A stretch of 64,000 nt of DNA, from NCBI RefSeq assembly GCF_000380965.1, contig NZ_KB905564.1, positions 22,314-86,313 on the forward strand, written 5' to 3'. Source of the DNA: Paenibacillus ginsengihumi DSM 21568. GTDB taxonomy: Bacteria; Bacillota; Bacilli; Paenibacillales; NBRC-103111. Below the pieces are notes generated by a model that worked only from the letters and a program-made list of their open reading frames with translations, did no database searches and was not told the origin of the DNA. Positions 8,104 to 16,537 of this stretch are shown piece by piece (within the stretch, counting starts at the first letter, position 1; every line of letters begins with the position of its first letter). The position numbers and the translations under genes were made by a program.

Positions 8104-8625
8104 ATGATTATTCAAATGACGCGTTCCAATATGCATGATTTTAACCAATCCAACGAGAGCTTTATCGTGACGGGACGGATTATCCCTAAATACGAGAACG
8201 GCCATTGGACATATACGGAGGAGACATTTTCCGAACCCTATGTCAAGCAATACGAAAAGGATGAGATTGACTTAAGCTATGTCGAAGATAACGAAAAAGC
8301 CGTTTTTTTCTATTACAGCGATAATAACTGCGTTGGACAAATTATGCTTAGTTCGCATTGGAACGGATACGCTCTTGTTGAAGATATCGCTGTTCGCCAA
8401 GACTGGAGACACATGGGGGTCGGCACGGCATTATTGAAAAAAGCGGTGGAGTGGGCAAAAGAGCGTCACTTTATCGGCCTTACGCTGGAGACCCAAGATG
8501 TGAATGTTTCAGCTTGCCGGTTTTATGCTAAAAACGGGTTTGTCATCGGGGGAATCGATCATATGCTGTATTCCAATTTTTCAACGGCGAATGAAGTGGC
8601 ACTTTTTTGGTATTACAAGTTTTAG
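8104..8625 (+). CDS. satA: Streptothricin N-acetyltransferase SatA-like (GNAT)
   Basis: Acetylates the beta-lysine side chain of streptothricins in characterised Bacillus homologues (B. subtilis YyaR, B. anthracis SatA). Recognisable family stretches are the early NQSNESFIVTGRIIP, the YALVEDIAV strand and the acetyl-CoA loop WRHMGVGTALL (motif A). The block LTLETQDVNVSACRFYAKNGF is followed by the conserved carboxyl end ANEVALFWYYKF. The length of 173 aa fits the family. I chose the ATG at 8104 over the upstream one at 8044. It has the ribosome site GAGGGAG six bases upstream, and the residues before it are not conserved. It may confer low-level resistance, as part of the intrinsic resistome. 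Confidence 0.9.
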   Translation: MIIQMTRSNMHDFNQSNESFIVTGRIIPKYENGHWTYTEETFSEPYVKQYEKDEIDLSYVEDNEKAVFFYYSDNNCVGQIMLSSHWNGYALVEDIAVRQDWRHMGVGTALLKKAVEWAKERHFIGLTLETQDVNVSACRFYAKNGFVIGGIDHMLYSNFSTANEVALFWYYKF

Positions 8626-8700
8626 CCGTGTAGCCCAGCTGTCTTCATGTTAACATAAATTGCACAGGCAGAGTGAACAAAAGCTAAGGGGGCTTTATTC

Positions 8701-9183
8701 ATGATCAACGATACCGATATGAAGCATTTGCGGCGCTGTATCGAGCTGGCAAGGACCGCTCTGGAGATTGGCGACGAGCCATTCGGTTCCGTCCTCGTCT
8801 CAGCGGAAGGAAAGGTGCTGGCGGAAGACCACAATCATGTAGCCGGGGGCGACCATACCCAGCATCCTGAATTCGCGCTGGCTCGCTGGGCAGCCAATAA
8901 TATGACAGAGGAAGAACGGGCCAAGGCCACGGTCTATACCTCGGGCGAGCATTGCCCTATGTGTGCGGCGGCCCACGGCTGGGTCGGTTTGGGCCGGATT
9001 GTTTATGCGAGTTCCTCCGAGCAGCTGGCGCAATGGCTGAGCGATATGGGGGTTGCCGCGCCGCGCGTTCGCAACCTTCCGATTCAAGACGTCATTCGCG
9101 ATACGGTCGTAGACGGTCCTGTACCTGAACTCGCAGAGCAAGTGCGCGAGCTTCACCGGCAGTTTTACGCCAAGAGACAGTAG
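8701..9183 (+). CDS. Cytidine/deoxycytidylate-family nucleoside deaminase
   Basis: A zinc-dependent deaminase of the CMP/dCMP deaminase fold, 160 aa. The catalytic signatures are HPEFAL (His ligand and proton-shuttling Glu, about residues 59-63) and the zinc loop GEHCPMCAA (two Cys, about 82-90). The family converts nucleosides or free bases such as guanine, cytidine or adenine. The exact substrate cannot be read, and it lacks the length and C-terminus of TadA. The ATG at 8701 follows an AAGGGGG ribosome site. A perfect palindrome GTTGCCATATGGCAAC (9206-9221) lies just downstream. Confidence 0.88.
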   Translation: MINDTDMKHLRRCIELARTALEIGDEPFGSVLVSAEGKVLAEDHNHVAGGDHTQHPEFALARWAANNMTEEERAKATVYTSGEHCPMCAAAHGWVGLGRIVYASSSEQLAQWLSDMGVAAPRVRNLPIQDVIRDTVVDGPVPELAEQVRELHRQFYAKRQ

Positions 9184-9257
9184 GCCCGTCGCCGGAAAGC
9201 CAATCGTTGCCATATGGCAACCGACTGCCTTCTATTACGTATTAAATAGAGAAAGCT

Positions 9258-9301
9258 GTTCTCGGAGAGAACCACGGCGGTACGGACGTACCGATTTTTT
9301 T
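9258..9301 (+). terminator. Two tandem hairpins followed by a T-run
   Basis: GTTCTC/GAGAAC (9258-9272) is followed by CGGTACG/CGTACCG (9278-9293), then ATTTTTTT. It probably terminates the deaminase transcript. Because it lies 100 bp before the next gene on the same strand, it could also serve as a leader attenuator for that gene. Confidence 0.6.
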
Positions 9302-9400
9302 GTTGATCCGCTTGAATCGGTCCGTCGTTCCACCTTGATTAGACATCGGGAGGTGAATCGAAAAGCAACGCCATCAACCTGAAGGAAAGCGAGGCATCTC

Positions 9401-11497
9401 ATGAATCGATCTTTCATTCCGACGACTACGCAAGCCTGGTTCAAACGCATCGCCGCCGCGGCTTTAGCCGTCGCATGCGTATGGAGCCCCATCGCTCCCG
9501 CCGCGGCAGCCGAAGTCAGCGAAGCGAAGCCGGCGGCCGTGCTGGACTCTGCCAGCGCCGTGCAATTTATGGACGAATTCTTCGCCTCTGAGGCGGCTAA
9601 GCCTTATTATGTCGGCGCTTCGGTCGTGATCGTCAAAGACGGCAAGGTGATCGCCAGCAAAGGCTACGGCTACGCCGATTCGGCGAAGCAGACGCCGGTC
9701 GATCCCGAGAAGACCACGTTCCGGATCGCCTCGGTGTCCAAAACGTTCACGGCGGCCGCGATTATGCAGCTGGCCGAGCAGGGCAAGCTGGATCTGAAAG
9801 GGGATGTCCGCCAATATTTGAACGGACTGTCCTACGATAATCCTTATGACAAGCCCGTCACGATCGAGCATTTGCTGACGCATACGTCCGGCTTTGAGGT
9901 GCGCGACCCGCGGCCCGAGGATATCCATCAAGACTTCAGCAAATACGTCGCCATCGAGGATTACGTGCGTACTCATATGCCTCCGGTCGTCCGTGAGCCG
10001 GGTACGGCCTATTTGTACGATAACTTTGCTTACCTGCTGCTCGGACTGATCGTGCAGAACGTGAGCGGCGAGCCTTACGAAGACTATATGGAAAAGCACT
10101 TGTTCGAGCCGCTTGGCATGGACGACAGCGGATTTTTGCTCGAAGGCAAGCTGAAGGAGCAGCTGGCCGTCGGCTATACCGCGGCGAACCAGCCGATCGA
10201 GCCGTATGCGGTGACCCCGACGATTATGCCCCATGGAGGCATGATCTCGACGGCGGAAGATGTAGGGAAATTTATGCTCGCCTTCCTGAATGGAGGCGCA
10301 GCAGGAACTGAACGCATTTTGTCAGAGCAGTCGGTCAAGATGATGGAGGAATATCGTTCGGCCATTCATCCGCTGCTGCCCGACACGACGTACGGTTTCG
10401 AGGCGCCGATGCAGCTCCCCGAAGCCGGCAGCAGCTCGAAAATCATTGGCAAGGCCGGCGATCTGCACGGCTTCAGCTCTTATCTGTTCATGATTCCTGA
10501 ACAAAATACCGGCGTATTTCTGACGTACAACAAAATGGGCGCCTTGAGGAACCTGTTTTACCCGCAGTTCATCTCCACCTTCTTCCCGCAGTATGCCGAA
10601 CCGGTCGAGTTCGACGATTGGACGGAGCCGGCCGGCGAGACGCTGGACAAGTTTGGCGGCTTGTATTCCGATCTGCGAATCGGCACGTTCGTATCGTCGC
10701 TGAACGCGGATGAAGCGGCGACGCTGACGATTTCCGATGCGTTTCTCGGTCCGCGCCCCTTGAAGCAGGTGGACGATAACCTGTTTATCGACAGCATCGC
10801 CAACCAATTGACGGCTTTCAAGCTGGACGAGAACGGGCAGGTCGCTTACATGAAGGAGCCTTATATCAATCCGTTAGGCTATGCCCGCAAAGGCGTGGCG
10901 CCGGCCGGCTTCAGCGATGTGGACGAGAACCATGCCTATGCCAAGTATATTTATGCGCTGCAATCGCTCGGCTACTATCCGAACGATGCCGGGGAAGCCT
11001 TCCAGCCGGAACGCGAGGTTACCCGTGCCGAATTCGTCAAAAACTTGCTTGAAATCAGCAATATGAAGGGCAGTCCGACGACGGATTACGCCTTTAGCGA
11101 CATCGCAGGCCACGAAGCCGCGCCGTTCATTCAGCAAGCCTACGAGCTGGGAATGGTTACCGGCACGGGCGGCGGCAAATTCGAGCCCGACCGCGCGATT
11201 ACGCGCGAAGAGTACGCGATGATGAATTGGGGTATTCTGAAGAACCAGTATCCGCCGGAGCTGTTCAGCGATATCAAGCTCTCCGGCAATACGAGCGAAT
11301 GGGCAGTGCCGGCTGTTCGGATGATGATTGCCTTTGGCTATCACGGTCCCGAAGTTCAGGCGCAGCCGGACGGCTCGTACGACTTCGGATCGACGCAGCC
11401 GTTGATCCGTCAGGCGGAAGCCGCTCTGTACTATGCCATGCTCACTCAGCCTGTCGATCAGGTCGTCGCCGCCATGCAGGCGGAGCAGACTCCATAA
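9401..11497 (+). CDS. Surface-anchored serine hydrolase (beta-lactamase family) with C-terminal SLH domains
   Basis: Exported penicillin-binding-protein-like hydrolase, 698 aa. Residues 1-36 form a signal peptide (hydrophobic IAAAALAVACVWSPIAPAAAAE with AxA cleavage). The catalytic domain has SVSK (S111-K114), YDN (Y206-N208) and an HGF block near 357, the three motifs of the class C/alkaline D-peptidase-like family. From about residue 505 come S-layer homology repeats (GFSDVDENHAYAKYI..., AFSDIAGHEAAPFI..., and a shorter third with LFSDIKLSG). These would bind it to pyruvylated cell-wall polymer. The ATG has an AAGGAAAG-type ribosome site. Activity is likely on D-amino-acid peptides or esters. 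A terminator follows immediately. Confidence 0.9.
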   Translation: MNRSFIPTTTQAWFKRIAAAALAVACVWSPIAPAAAAEVSEAKPAAVLDSASAVQFMDEFFASEAAKPYYVGASVVIVKDGKVIASKGYGYADSAKQTPVDPEKTTFRIASVSKTFTAAAIMQLAEQGKLDLKGDVRQYLNGLSYDNPYDKPVTIEHLLTHTSGFEVRDPRPEDIHQDFSKYVAIEDYVRTHMPPVVREPGTAYLYDNFAYLLLGLIVQNVSGEPYEDYMEKHLFEPLGMDDSGFLLEGKLKEQLAVGYTAANQPIEPYAVTPTIMPHGGMISTAEDVGKFMLAFLNGGAAGTERILSEQSVKMMEEYRSAIHPLLPDTTYGFEAPMQLPEAGSSSKIIGKAGDLHGFSSYLFMIPEQNTGVFLTYNKMGALRNLFYPQFISTFFPQYAEPVEFDDWTEPAGETLDKFGGLYSDLRIGTFVSSLNADEAATLTISDAFLGPRPLKQVDDNLFIDSIANQLTAFKLDENGQVAYMKEPYINPLGYARKGVAPAGFSDVDENHAYAKYIYALQSLGYYPNDAGEAFQPEREVTRAEFVKNLLEISNMKGSPTTDYAFSDIAGHEAAPFIQQAYELGMVTGTGGGKFEPDRAITREEYAMMNWGILKNQYPPELFSDIKLSGNTSEWAVPAVRMMIAFGYHGPEVQAQPDGSYDFGSTQPLIRQAEAALYYAMLTQPVDQVVAAMQAEQTP

Positions 11498-11520
11498 AAT
11501 AAGCTGGCGGAAGAACTTTG

Positions 11521-11559
11521 AAAACCAGCCGATCCCTTTGCGGATGCGGCTGGTTTTTC
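11521..11559 (+). terminator. Rho-independent terminator
   Basis: AAAACCAGCCG (11521-11531) pairs perfectly with CGGCTGGTTTT (11547-11557) and a T-run follows. It ends the SLH protein transcript. Confidence 0.85.
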
Positions 11560-11710
11560 TTTGTGCGGGCGGGATTTCGCGCATATTCGGCCAATAAAAA
11601 CGGCACATAATTTTTGTGCATTGAGCACGCCCCTTGCAGCTGGTAAGTTAGAGGGCAGATCGGCAAGCCAGAACGAAAGCTGGGGGAAGGGGGCTTCATC
11701 GTCGGCTCCG

Positions 11711-11835
11711 GCATGGCAAGGCATCGGATGGGGTTCGATCATTTATTGGGCCGCACAATCCTCCTTCGATACGCAGCTGTACGACGCGGCGACGATGGAC
11801 GTCGCTGAACCGCTGGAAGCAGATGCTGATCGCCT
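11711..11835 (+). pseudogene. Remnant of an LplB-type sugar ABC permease
   Basis: A short in-frame stretch reads WQGIGWGSIIYWAAQSSFDTQ followed by LYDAATMD. This closely resembles the segment just before and inside the EAA loop of LplB-type permeases; compare the intact gene at 54733, which has GWGTIIYLAAMAAIDPQLYEAARMDG. The upstream and downstream parts of a permease are missing, and the similarity ends after MDVAEP, where the frame is disrupted. It sits directly before remnants of a binding protein. Confidence 0.6.
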
Positions 11836-12620
11836 ATTCCGGCCACATAATAAGGGAAGACTGGTTCAATAAATTTAGGATTGAAAGCGCCGACAACGAT
11901 CGATGAATGGTATACTGTGCTTAAGGTAATCAAAGAGCAGGACCCGAACGGCAACGGCGTGCAGGATGAAATTCCGCTAGGAGACCGCGGTGACGGGCTT
12001 GGCAGCATCAGCTCCTTCGCCCCAGCTGCGGCGTGCTGGCCGACAAGCTCCAGCTGAACCCGAGCACGGGCAAAGTGACGTTCGGTCCGATCGAGCCGGC
12101 TTACAAGGACTACCTGACGACGATGAACAAATGGTATAAGGAGGAGCTGATCGATTCGGAATTCGCTGCGACCGACCGCAGGGCATTCGAGGCGAAGTTC
12201 GCCCAAGATACGGGTATGGCGGGGTTATATTTCGGGCATTAACGCCTTCAAAAGATCAGATGAAGCCTGGTTATCTGGACTTTAAGCTAATCGGACTGAT
12301 CGGACTGTCGCCCCGATCGGGCCGGTCGGCAAGGCTACAGCGGCCACGCGCAGATGGTCCAGAACGCGCCTTTGGAAGGCACTTTCATCAGTTCGCAGGC
12401 GAAATACCCGGTAGCCGCCGTCAAGCTGCTCGATTTCATGATTGGACCGGAAGGCAGCGATCTGCAGAACTGGGGCATCGAAGGCAAGAGCTACACCGGA
12501 AACAACGGAAAGAAAACGCATACAGACGAGGTGTTCAAAAATCCGGAAGGGCTGTCCTTTACCGGAGAGGAAAGTCAAGGGCTCGGCAGTGGGCGAGGTC
12601 AACACGTCGTGAAAGAAAAT
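11836..12620 (+). pseudogene. Degenerate LipO/YtcQ-type extracellular sugar-binding protein gene
   Basis: Three pieces in different frames line up with a family-1-like lipoprotein binding protein. They are an IIREDWFNKF then LKAPTTIDEWYTVLK...DPNGNGVQDEIPLG piece (about 11850-11995), a LQLNPSTGKVTFGPIEPAYK...WYKEELIDSEFAA piece (12033-12242), and a VQNAPLEGTFIS...FMIGPEGSDLQNWGIEGKSY piece (12354-12580). The fragments are separated by frameshifts and deletions, and the signal peptide is absent. The gene is therefore not functional unless the assembly is wrong. It would have supplied substrate to the neighbouring GH95 enzyme. Confidence 0.75.
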
Positions 12621-12649
12621 GTGGATCAAGTTATTATGGGCACGGAGAC

Positions 12650-12805
12650 GCTTTCATCTATTTCAGCATGCGCTTACATTATCGCCCGGTCCGCCAGCTG
12701 AAGCTGGTAGCGGATCAAATACCGCCGCCGGTTAAGAAGCAGCCGCTCAACGAGCTGGAAGCGGTGCGCCATGCCATTAAGCACAGGGGAGAGATCATAC
12801 GATGA
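12650..12805 (+). pseudogene. Possible remnant of a membrane-bound AraC-type regulator
   Basis: The frame ending at 12805 encodes YFSMRLHYRPVRQLKLVADQI followed by NELEAVRHAIKHRGEI. This resembles the juxtamembrane linker after the second membrane helix in the large AraC-type sugar regulators of Paenibacillus. The DNA-binding domain is missing. Its stop codon overlaps the ATG of the GH95 gene. Confidence 0.4.
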
Positions 12806-15099
12806 ACAAGAATCAATCGATCTGGTTCAAGCAGCCAGCCGCGAGCTGGAATGAAGCGCTGCCGATTGGCAACGGCCGTCTCGGCGGCATGATTTTCGGC
12901 GGTGTTGACAAGGAGCGGATTCAACTCAACGAGGATACGGTATGGTACGGGGGGCCAAGAGACCGGAACAATCCCGATGCGCTGAAGCATTTGCCGGAAA
13001 TCCGCCGGCTTCTGTTCGAGGGGAAGCTGAAGGAGGCGCACCGTCTGACGGAGCTGGCGCTGTCGGCCACGCCGAACAGCCAGCGCCATTATTTGACCGC
13101 GGGGGATCTGATTTTGAAGATGGACCACCGCGGCAAGGGGAAGGCGGAGCATTATACGCGGGCGCTGGATGTGGCAAGCGCCCTCGTCACCGTGAGCTAT
13201 ACATGGGGCGGCTACCGCTACAAGCGGGAGATGCTCGCCAGCTATCCGGATCATGTCATTGCGATTCGGCTGGAAACCGATCATCCGCAAGGCCTGTCGT
13301 TCTATGCCCGGTGGGAGCGGGTGAGCGGCAAATTTATGGACGAGGCGGCCAAAAAAGGCAGCGATACGATCGTTCTCCGCAACAGCTGCTACGGCTCGGA
13401 CGGAGAAGACTACGTCATGATGCTGCAGGCCGTTGCCGATGGCGGTACGGTATCGACCGTAGGCGAGCATGTGGTCGTGGAGGGAGCGGGAGCCGTTACC
13501 CTGCTGCTGACCGCGGCCACGAAGTTCCGGTACAGCGATCCAGAGGCGGAGTGCGAGGCGGTGCTGCGGCGCGCCGCGGCGAAATCGTACGAGGACATCC
13601 GCGCAGCGCATATTGCGGACTATCGCTCGCTGTACGACCGGGTCGCTCTGCAGCTTGCGGATGCGAAAGAAGCGGCCGAACGCTCCACCCCGGAGCGGCT
13701 GGAGGCTGTGGGGCGCGGAGAAGAGGATCAGGGGCTGGTTGCGCTGTATTTTCAATTCGGCCGTTATTTGCTCATTGCGAGCAGCCGGCCGGGTTCGCTG
13801 CCGGCCAATCTGCAAGGCATCTGGAACGATTCGATGTCGCCGCCGTGGGACAGCAAGTATACGATTAACATCAACACGCAGATGAACTATTGGCCTGCGG
13901 AGACGTGCGGCCTGCCGGAATGCCACGAGCCGCTGTTCGAGCTGATCGAGCGCATGCGGGAGCCGGGAAGGCATACGGCGTCCGTCATGTACGGCTGCCG
14001 GGGCTTTGTGGCGCACCATAATACGGATATTTGGGCCGATACGGCGCCGCAGGACATTTATTTGCCGGCGACCTATTGGCCGATGGGCGCAGCTTGGCTG
14101 TGTCTGCACCTGTGGGAGCATTATCGCTTTACGCTGGACGACGCGTTTCTTCGCAAAGCCTATGATACGATGAAGGAAGCGGCGCTCTTTTTCCTCGATT
14201 TTCTGATCGAGGACGGCAGCGGGCGGCTCGTCACGTCGCCTTCCGTATCGCCGGAAAATTGCTATGTGCTGCCGAATGGGGAGAGCGGAACAATCTGCTT
14301 CGGACCGACGATGGACAGTCAGATTTTGCGGGAGCTGTTCACGGCCTGCCTGGAGGCGGGGCAGCGGCTGGATGCGGATGCGGCATTCCGTGAACAGCTG
14401 AGTCAGGCGCGGTCGAAGCTGCCGGAGACGGCGATCGGCAAGCACGGGCAAATTCAGGAATGGCTGGAGGATTACGAGGAGAAGGAGCCCGGACACCGCC
14501 ACATTTCCCACCTGTTCGGCCTGCATCCAGGGACGAGCATCAGCCCCGCGCAGACGCCTGAGCTGGCCGCGGCGGCCAGGGTCACCCTGGAGCGGCGCCT
14601 GGCCAACGGCGGGGGACATACCGGCTGGAGCCGGGCCTGGATCATCAACTTCTGGGCGCGGCTGCTGGACGGCGAGGAGGCTTATCGCCATGTCAAGGAG
14701 TTGCTGCGGAAGTCGACGCTGCCCAATCTGTTCGACAACCATCCCCCGTTTCAAATCGACGGCAACTTCGGGGGAACGGCCGGCATCGCCGAGATGCTGC
14801 TGCAAAGCCACCTGGACGCGATTCACCTGCTGCCGGCGCTGCCGAAAGCATGGACGCGCGGCGAGGTTCGGGGCCTGCGAGCCCGCGGCGGCTTCGAGGT
14901 CGATATCGCCTGGGAAGACGGCATGCTGCTTAGGGCCGTAGTAAAAGCGAGCCATTCGGGCGTCTGCCGCCTGCGCGTCAATGTGGAGGTGCGGGTGCAG
15001 GATGCCGAGGGCAAGGACGCCGCTGTTCAGCGGGACGGCGCTGACCTGACGCTAACCGTCCGGGCGGGGGACGTCATCTATATCGCCAGGAAAGCGTAG
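12802..15099 (+). CDS. GH95 alpha-L-fucosidase / alpha-L-galactosidase family glycoside hydrolase
   Basis: Inverting exo-glycosidase of family GH95, 765 aa, without a signal peptide and so probably intracellular. The N-terminal domain opens WFKQPAASWNEALPIGNGRLGGMIFGG as in the family. Counterparts of the catalytic residues mapped in the Bifidobacterium enzyme can be placed in order. They are N356 and N358 in NINTQMNYWPAE, E485 in SPSVSPENC and D653 in IDGNFGG. Substrates in the family are fucosylated or L-galactosylated plant and host glycans. The ATG follows a GGGGAGA site inside the pseudogene upstream. The dedicated transporter and regulator next to it look broken, so the gene may be orphaned, or fed by another importer. 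Confidence 0.93.
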   Translation: MNKNQSIWFKQPAASWNEALPIGNGRLGGMIFGGVDKERIQLNEDTVWYGGPRDRNNPDALKHLPEIRRLLFEGKLKEAHRLTELALSATPNSQRHYLTAGDLILKMDHRGKGKAEHYTRALDVASALVTVSYTWGGYRYKREMLASYPDHVIAIRLETDHPQGLSFYARWERVSGKFMDEAAKKGSDTIVLRNSCYGSDGEDYVMMLQAVADGGTVSTVGEHVVVEGAGAVTLLLTAATKFRYSDPEAECEAVLRRAAAKSYEDIRAAHIADYRSLYDRVALQLADAKEAAERSTPERLEAVGRGEEDQGLVALYFQFGRYLLIASSRPGSLPANLQGIWNDSMSPPWDSKYTININTQMNYWPAETCGLPECHEPLFELIERMREPGRHTASVMYGCRGFVAHHNTDIWADTAPQDIYLPATYWPMGAAWLCLHLWEHYRFTLDDAFLRKAYDTMKEAALFFLDFLIEDGSGRLVTSPSVSPENCYVLPNGESGTICFGPTMDSQILRELFTACLEAGQRLDADAAFREQLSQARSKLPETAIGKHGQIQEWLEDYEEKEPGHRHISHLFGLHPGTSISPAQTPELAAAARVTLERRLANGGGHTGWSRAWIINFWARLLDGEEAYRHVKELLRKSTLPNLFDNHPPFQIDGNFGGTAGIAEMLLQSHLDAIHLLPALPKAWTRGEVRGLRARGGFEVDIAWEDGMLLRAVVKASHSGVCRLRVNVEVRVQDAEGKDAAVQRDGADLTLTVRAGDVIYIARKA

Positions 15100-15140
15100 A
15101 TGGTGCCTGCCGCCTGCCGACGCTGCGCACGGTACGCACG

Positions 15141-15230
15141 GTGCGGACAATGCGGATAATTGTGGACTATGGGGATGATACGGGCAGTACGGACAATGTA
15201 GACCTTACGGACCATACGGACAATACGGGA
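15141..15230. repeat. Short imperfect repeats built on TACGGACAAT
   Basis: The decamer TACGGACAAT and close variants (GCGGACAAT, TGCGGATAAT, TACGGACCAT) recur about seven times at irregular spacing between the GH95 and Dabb genes. Confidence 0.55.
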
Positions 15231-15290
15231 TTGGCACGTCCTCCGGGATCAGCTATAATGGAAGCCAACGTTAAAGGAGGTTGATCGCCC

Positions 15291-15587
15291 ATGTCATCGC
15301 GCATCGTGCACCAGGTCGCATTCCGGCTGCGTCCCGACGTTGCCGCCGGCTCGTTCCTGGCGGACAGCAAGTCCGTCCTATCCGCCATCCCCGGCGTCGA
15401 ACGGTTTGCCGTCTATCGCCAGGTCAGCGCCAAGAACGATTACGAGTACGTGTTTTCCATGGAATTCGCCGATCAGTCGGCATACGACGCCTATAACGCG
15501 CATCCGGATCATGTGCGTTACGTTGCAGAGAAATGGAAGACCTGCGTCAGCGATTTTTTGGAGATCGACACGAAGGAATATGCGTAA
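15291..15587 (+). CDS. Dabb-family (stress-responsive A/B barrel) protein
   Basis: A 98-aa ferredoxin-like A/B barrel protein. The opening IVHQVAFRLRPDV, the central DYEYVFSMEFADQSAYDAY and the HPDHVRYVAEKW histidine-bearing end are typical of the Dabb domain. Such small dimers are found in stress-induced plant proteins, some aromatic-compound and polyketide enzymes, and many uncharacterised bacterial proteins. The role here is unknown. The ATG is preceded by the strong ribosome site AAAGGAGG. The gene is monocistronic, with a terminator right after it. Confidence 0.85.
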   Translation: MSSRIVHQVAFRLRPDVAAGSFLADSKSVLSAIPGVERFAVYRQVSAKNDYEYVFSMEFADQSAYDAYNAHPDHVRYVAEKWKTCVSDFLEIDTKEYA

Positions 15588-15602
15588 ACGTCGGATTGAT
15601 GA

Positions 15603-15633
15603 GGGCAAGGACGCCGGAGCGTTCTTGCCCTTT
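15603..15633 (+). terminator. Rho-independent terminator after the Dabb gene
   Basis: GGGCAAGGACGC (15603-15614) pairs with GCGTTCTTGCCC, followed by TTTC. Confidence 0.75.
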
Positions 15634-15812
15634 CATATGGCCGTAAGCGATACGGCCGCGCCGCATTGATCGCGTATATTGGCGTGTGCCTGTTTTGAAC
15701 TGCTCCTTTCCGCGCTGTTCCTCCTGAGCTTCTGCCGAAGCTTCCAGAACTCCACGTCAGCGTTCGGATCTTGACGGTTACGTTCGAACTGCACGTTGGC
15801 TGCGCGAACTCC

Positions 15813-16043
15813 GCGTTAGCGCTGCCCTTCCCCGGGCATATGTGGCGACAAATCCTGCACAAAATGCAACATTTTCCGGCCTCTTTGCACCAGAGGAAGG
15901 GGAATGTTGCATTTTGTGCAACAATTTGGGCGAAAATTGGCTTCAACCCCGGGAACATCGTCAGAAATGTTGCACAAAGTACAACATTGAGCCGCCAATA
16001 GGGCCTAACCCCCCGTTTTTGTTGTACAAAATACAACATTTGC
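15813..16043. repeat. Extragenic hairpin-array repeat, family A, copy 1
   Basis: A 231-bp noncoding element with four hairpins built on GTTGCA/TGCAAC or GTTGTA/TACAAC: 15855-15869, 15906-15922, 15969-15985 and 16021-16037. An inverted homologous copy lies at 61223-61460, with the same order of hairpins and matching spacer words. Examples are GCGTTAGCGCTG at one end, CCAGAGGAA, AATTTGGGCG, CCCGGGAACATC and CCCCCGTTTTTGTTGTAC. Open frames across both copies (peptides with CCILCNNLG) arise from the hairpins and have no ribosome sites. Confidence 0.9.
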
Positions 16044-16129
16044 TATCTTGATCATTCGACGAAGCTCATCGGCGAATTTTCAACACCGCAGGCGACGACC
16101 GATGAAGAAAGGAATCGCTCGTCATAGGC

Positions 16130-16297
16130 GTCTGTCTTGAAAATAGCCCCCAGGGCCCGCGGCTCATTTTCATCTTCTGATGGTGCTGCGCCAGCGGCAT
16201 GGGAGTCTGTCTTGAAAATAGCCCGGGGTGAGCGGCTCATTTTCATCTTCTGATGGTGCCGCGCCAGTCGCATGGCGTCTATATTGAAAATAGCGCC
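16130..16297. repeat. Direct repeat of 72-75 bp, two and a partial unit
   Basis: The word GTCTGTCTTGAAAATAGC occurs at 16130 and 16205, with a variant at 16277. The interval (GCGGCTCATTTTCATCTTC..., ending CAGCGGCATGG or CAGTCGCATGG) is also conserved. Each unit can fold through GAAAAT/ATTTTC. It lies next to family A copy 1, in a 900-bp gene-free region. Confidence 0.75.
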
Positions 16298-16385
16298 GGT
16301 CCCGCAGCCAACCGAATATTAACCTTAAAGGCTTATTCCGTCCGGCGCAAATGTCGCGCTTTTCAATGGAACTTTATAAACAATA

Positions 16386-16509
16386 TTGACAACGCACCGT
16401 TTATAATATATCTTTAATCCAAGATAATTAAATAAAAGACAAAAAACTGGAAAGGGCTGGTTAACGCATGGGGAAACTATTTTTATAGCATATATCTTTA
16501 ATTAAAGAT
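16386..16509 (+). promoter_or_regulatory. Promoter and twin operators of the mhq-like operon
   Basis: TTGACA (16386-16391) is followed after 17 bp by TATCTT (16409-16414). Two related dyads lie at ATCTTTAATCCAAGAT (16410-16425, overlapping the -10) and the perfect palindrome ATCTTTAATTAAAGAT (16494-16509, 28 bp before the first start). MarR-type repressors such as MhqR use AT-rich dyads of this size, which suggests quinone-inducible control. No regulator gene is adjacent. Confidence 0.65.
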
Positions 16510-16537
16510 TATTAAATTGAAATAAATGGAGGCTTTG

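Noticed and set aside
9184..9400. Riboswitch or T-box in the leader of the SLH hydrolase gene
   Set aside because: Only simple hairpins and a T-run are visible; no T-box, S-box or other aptamer core words were found.
12715..14955. 746-aa minus-strand frame opposite the GH95 gene
   Set aside because: Typical long antisense frame in high-GC codon use; Arg/Gln/Pro-rich without domains, while the plus strand encodes all GH95 catalytic motifs.
15518..16051. Frames on both strands in family A copies giving CCILCNNLG- and MLYFVQQK-type peptides
   Set aside because: Similar peptides arise at 61.2-61.6 kb because the DNA element is repeated. Frames lack ribosome sites and both strands look equally coding, so structure rather than protein explains the conservation.
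16052..16273. 73-aa minus-strand frame with AIFKTD repeats
   Set aside because: Generated by the 72-75-bp direct repeat; no ribosome site or partner.
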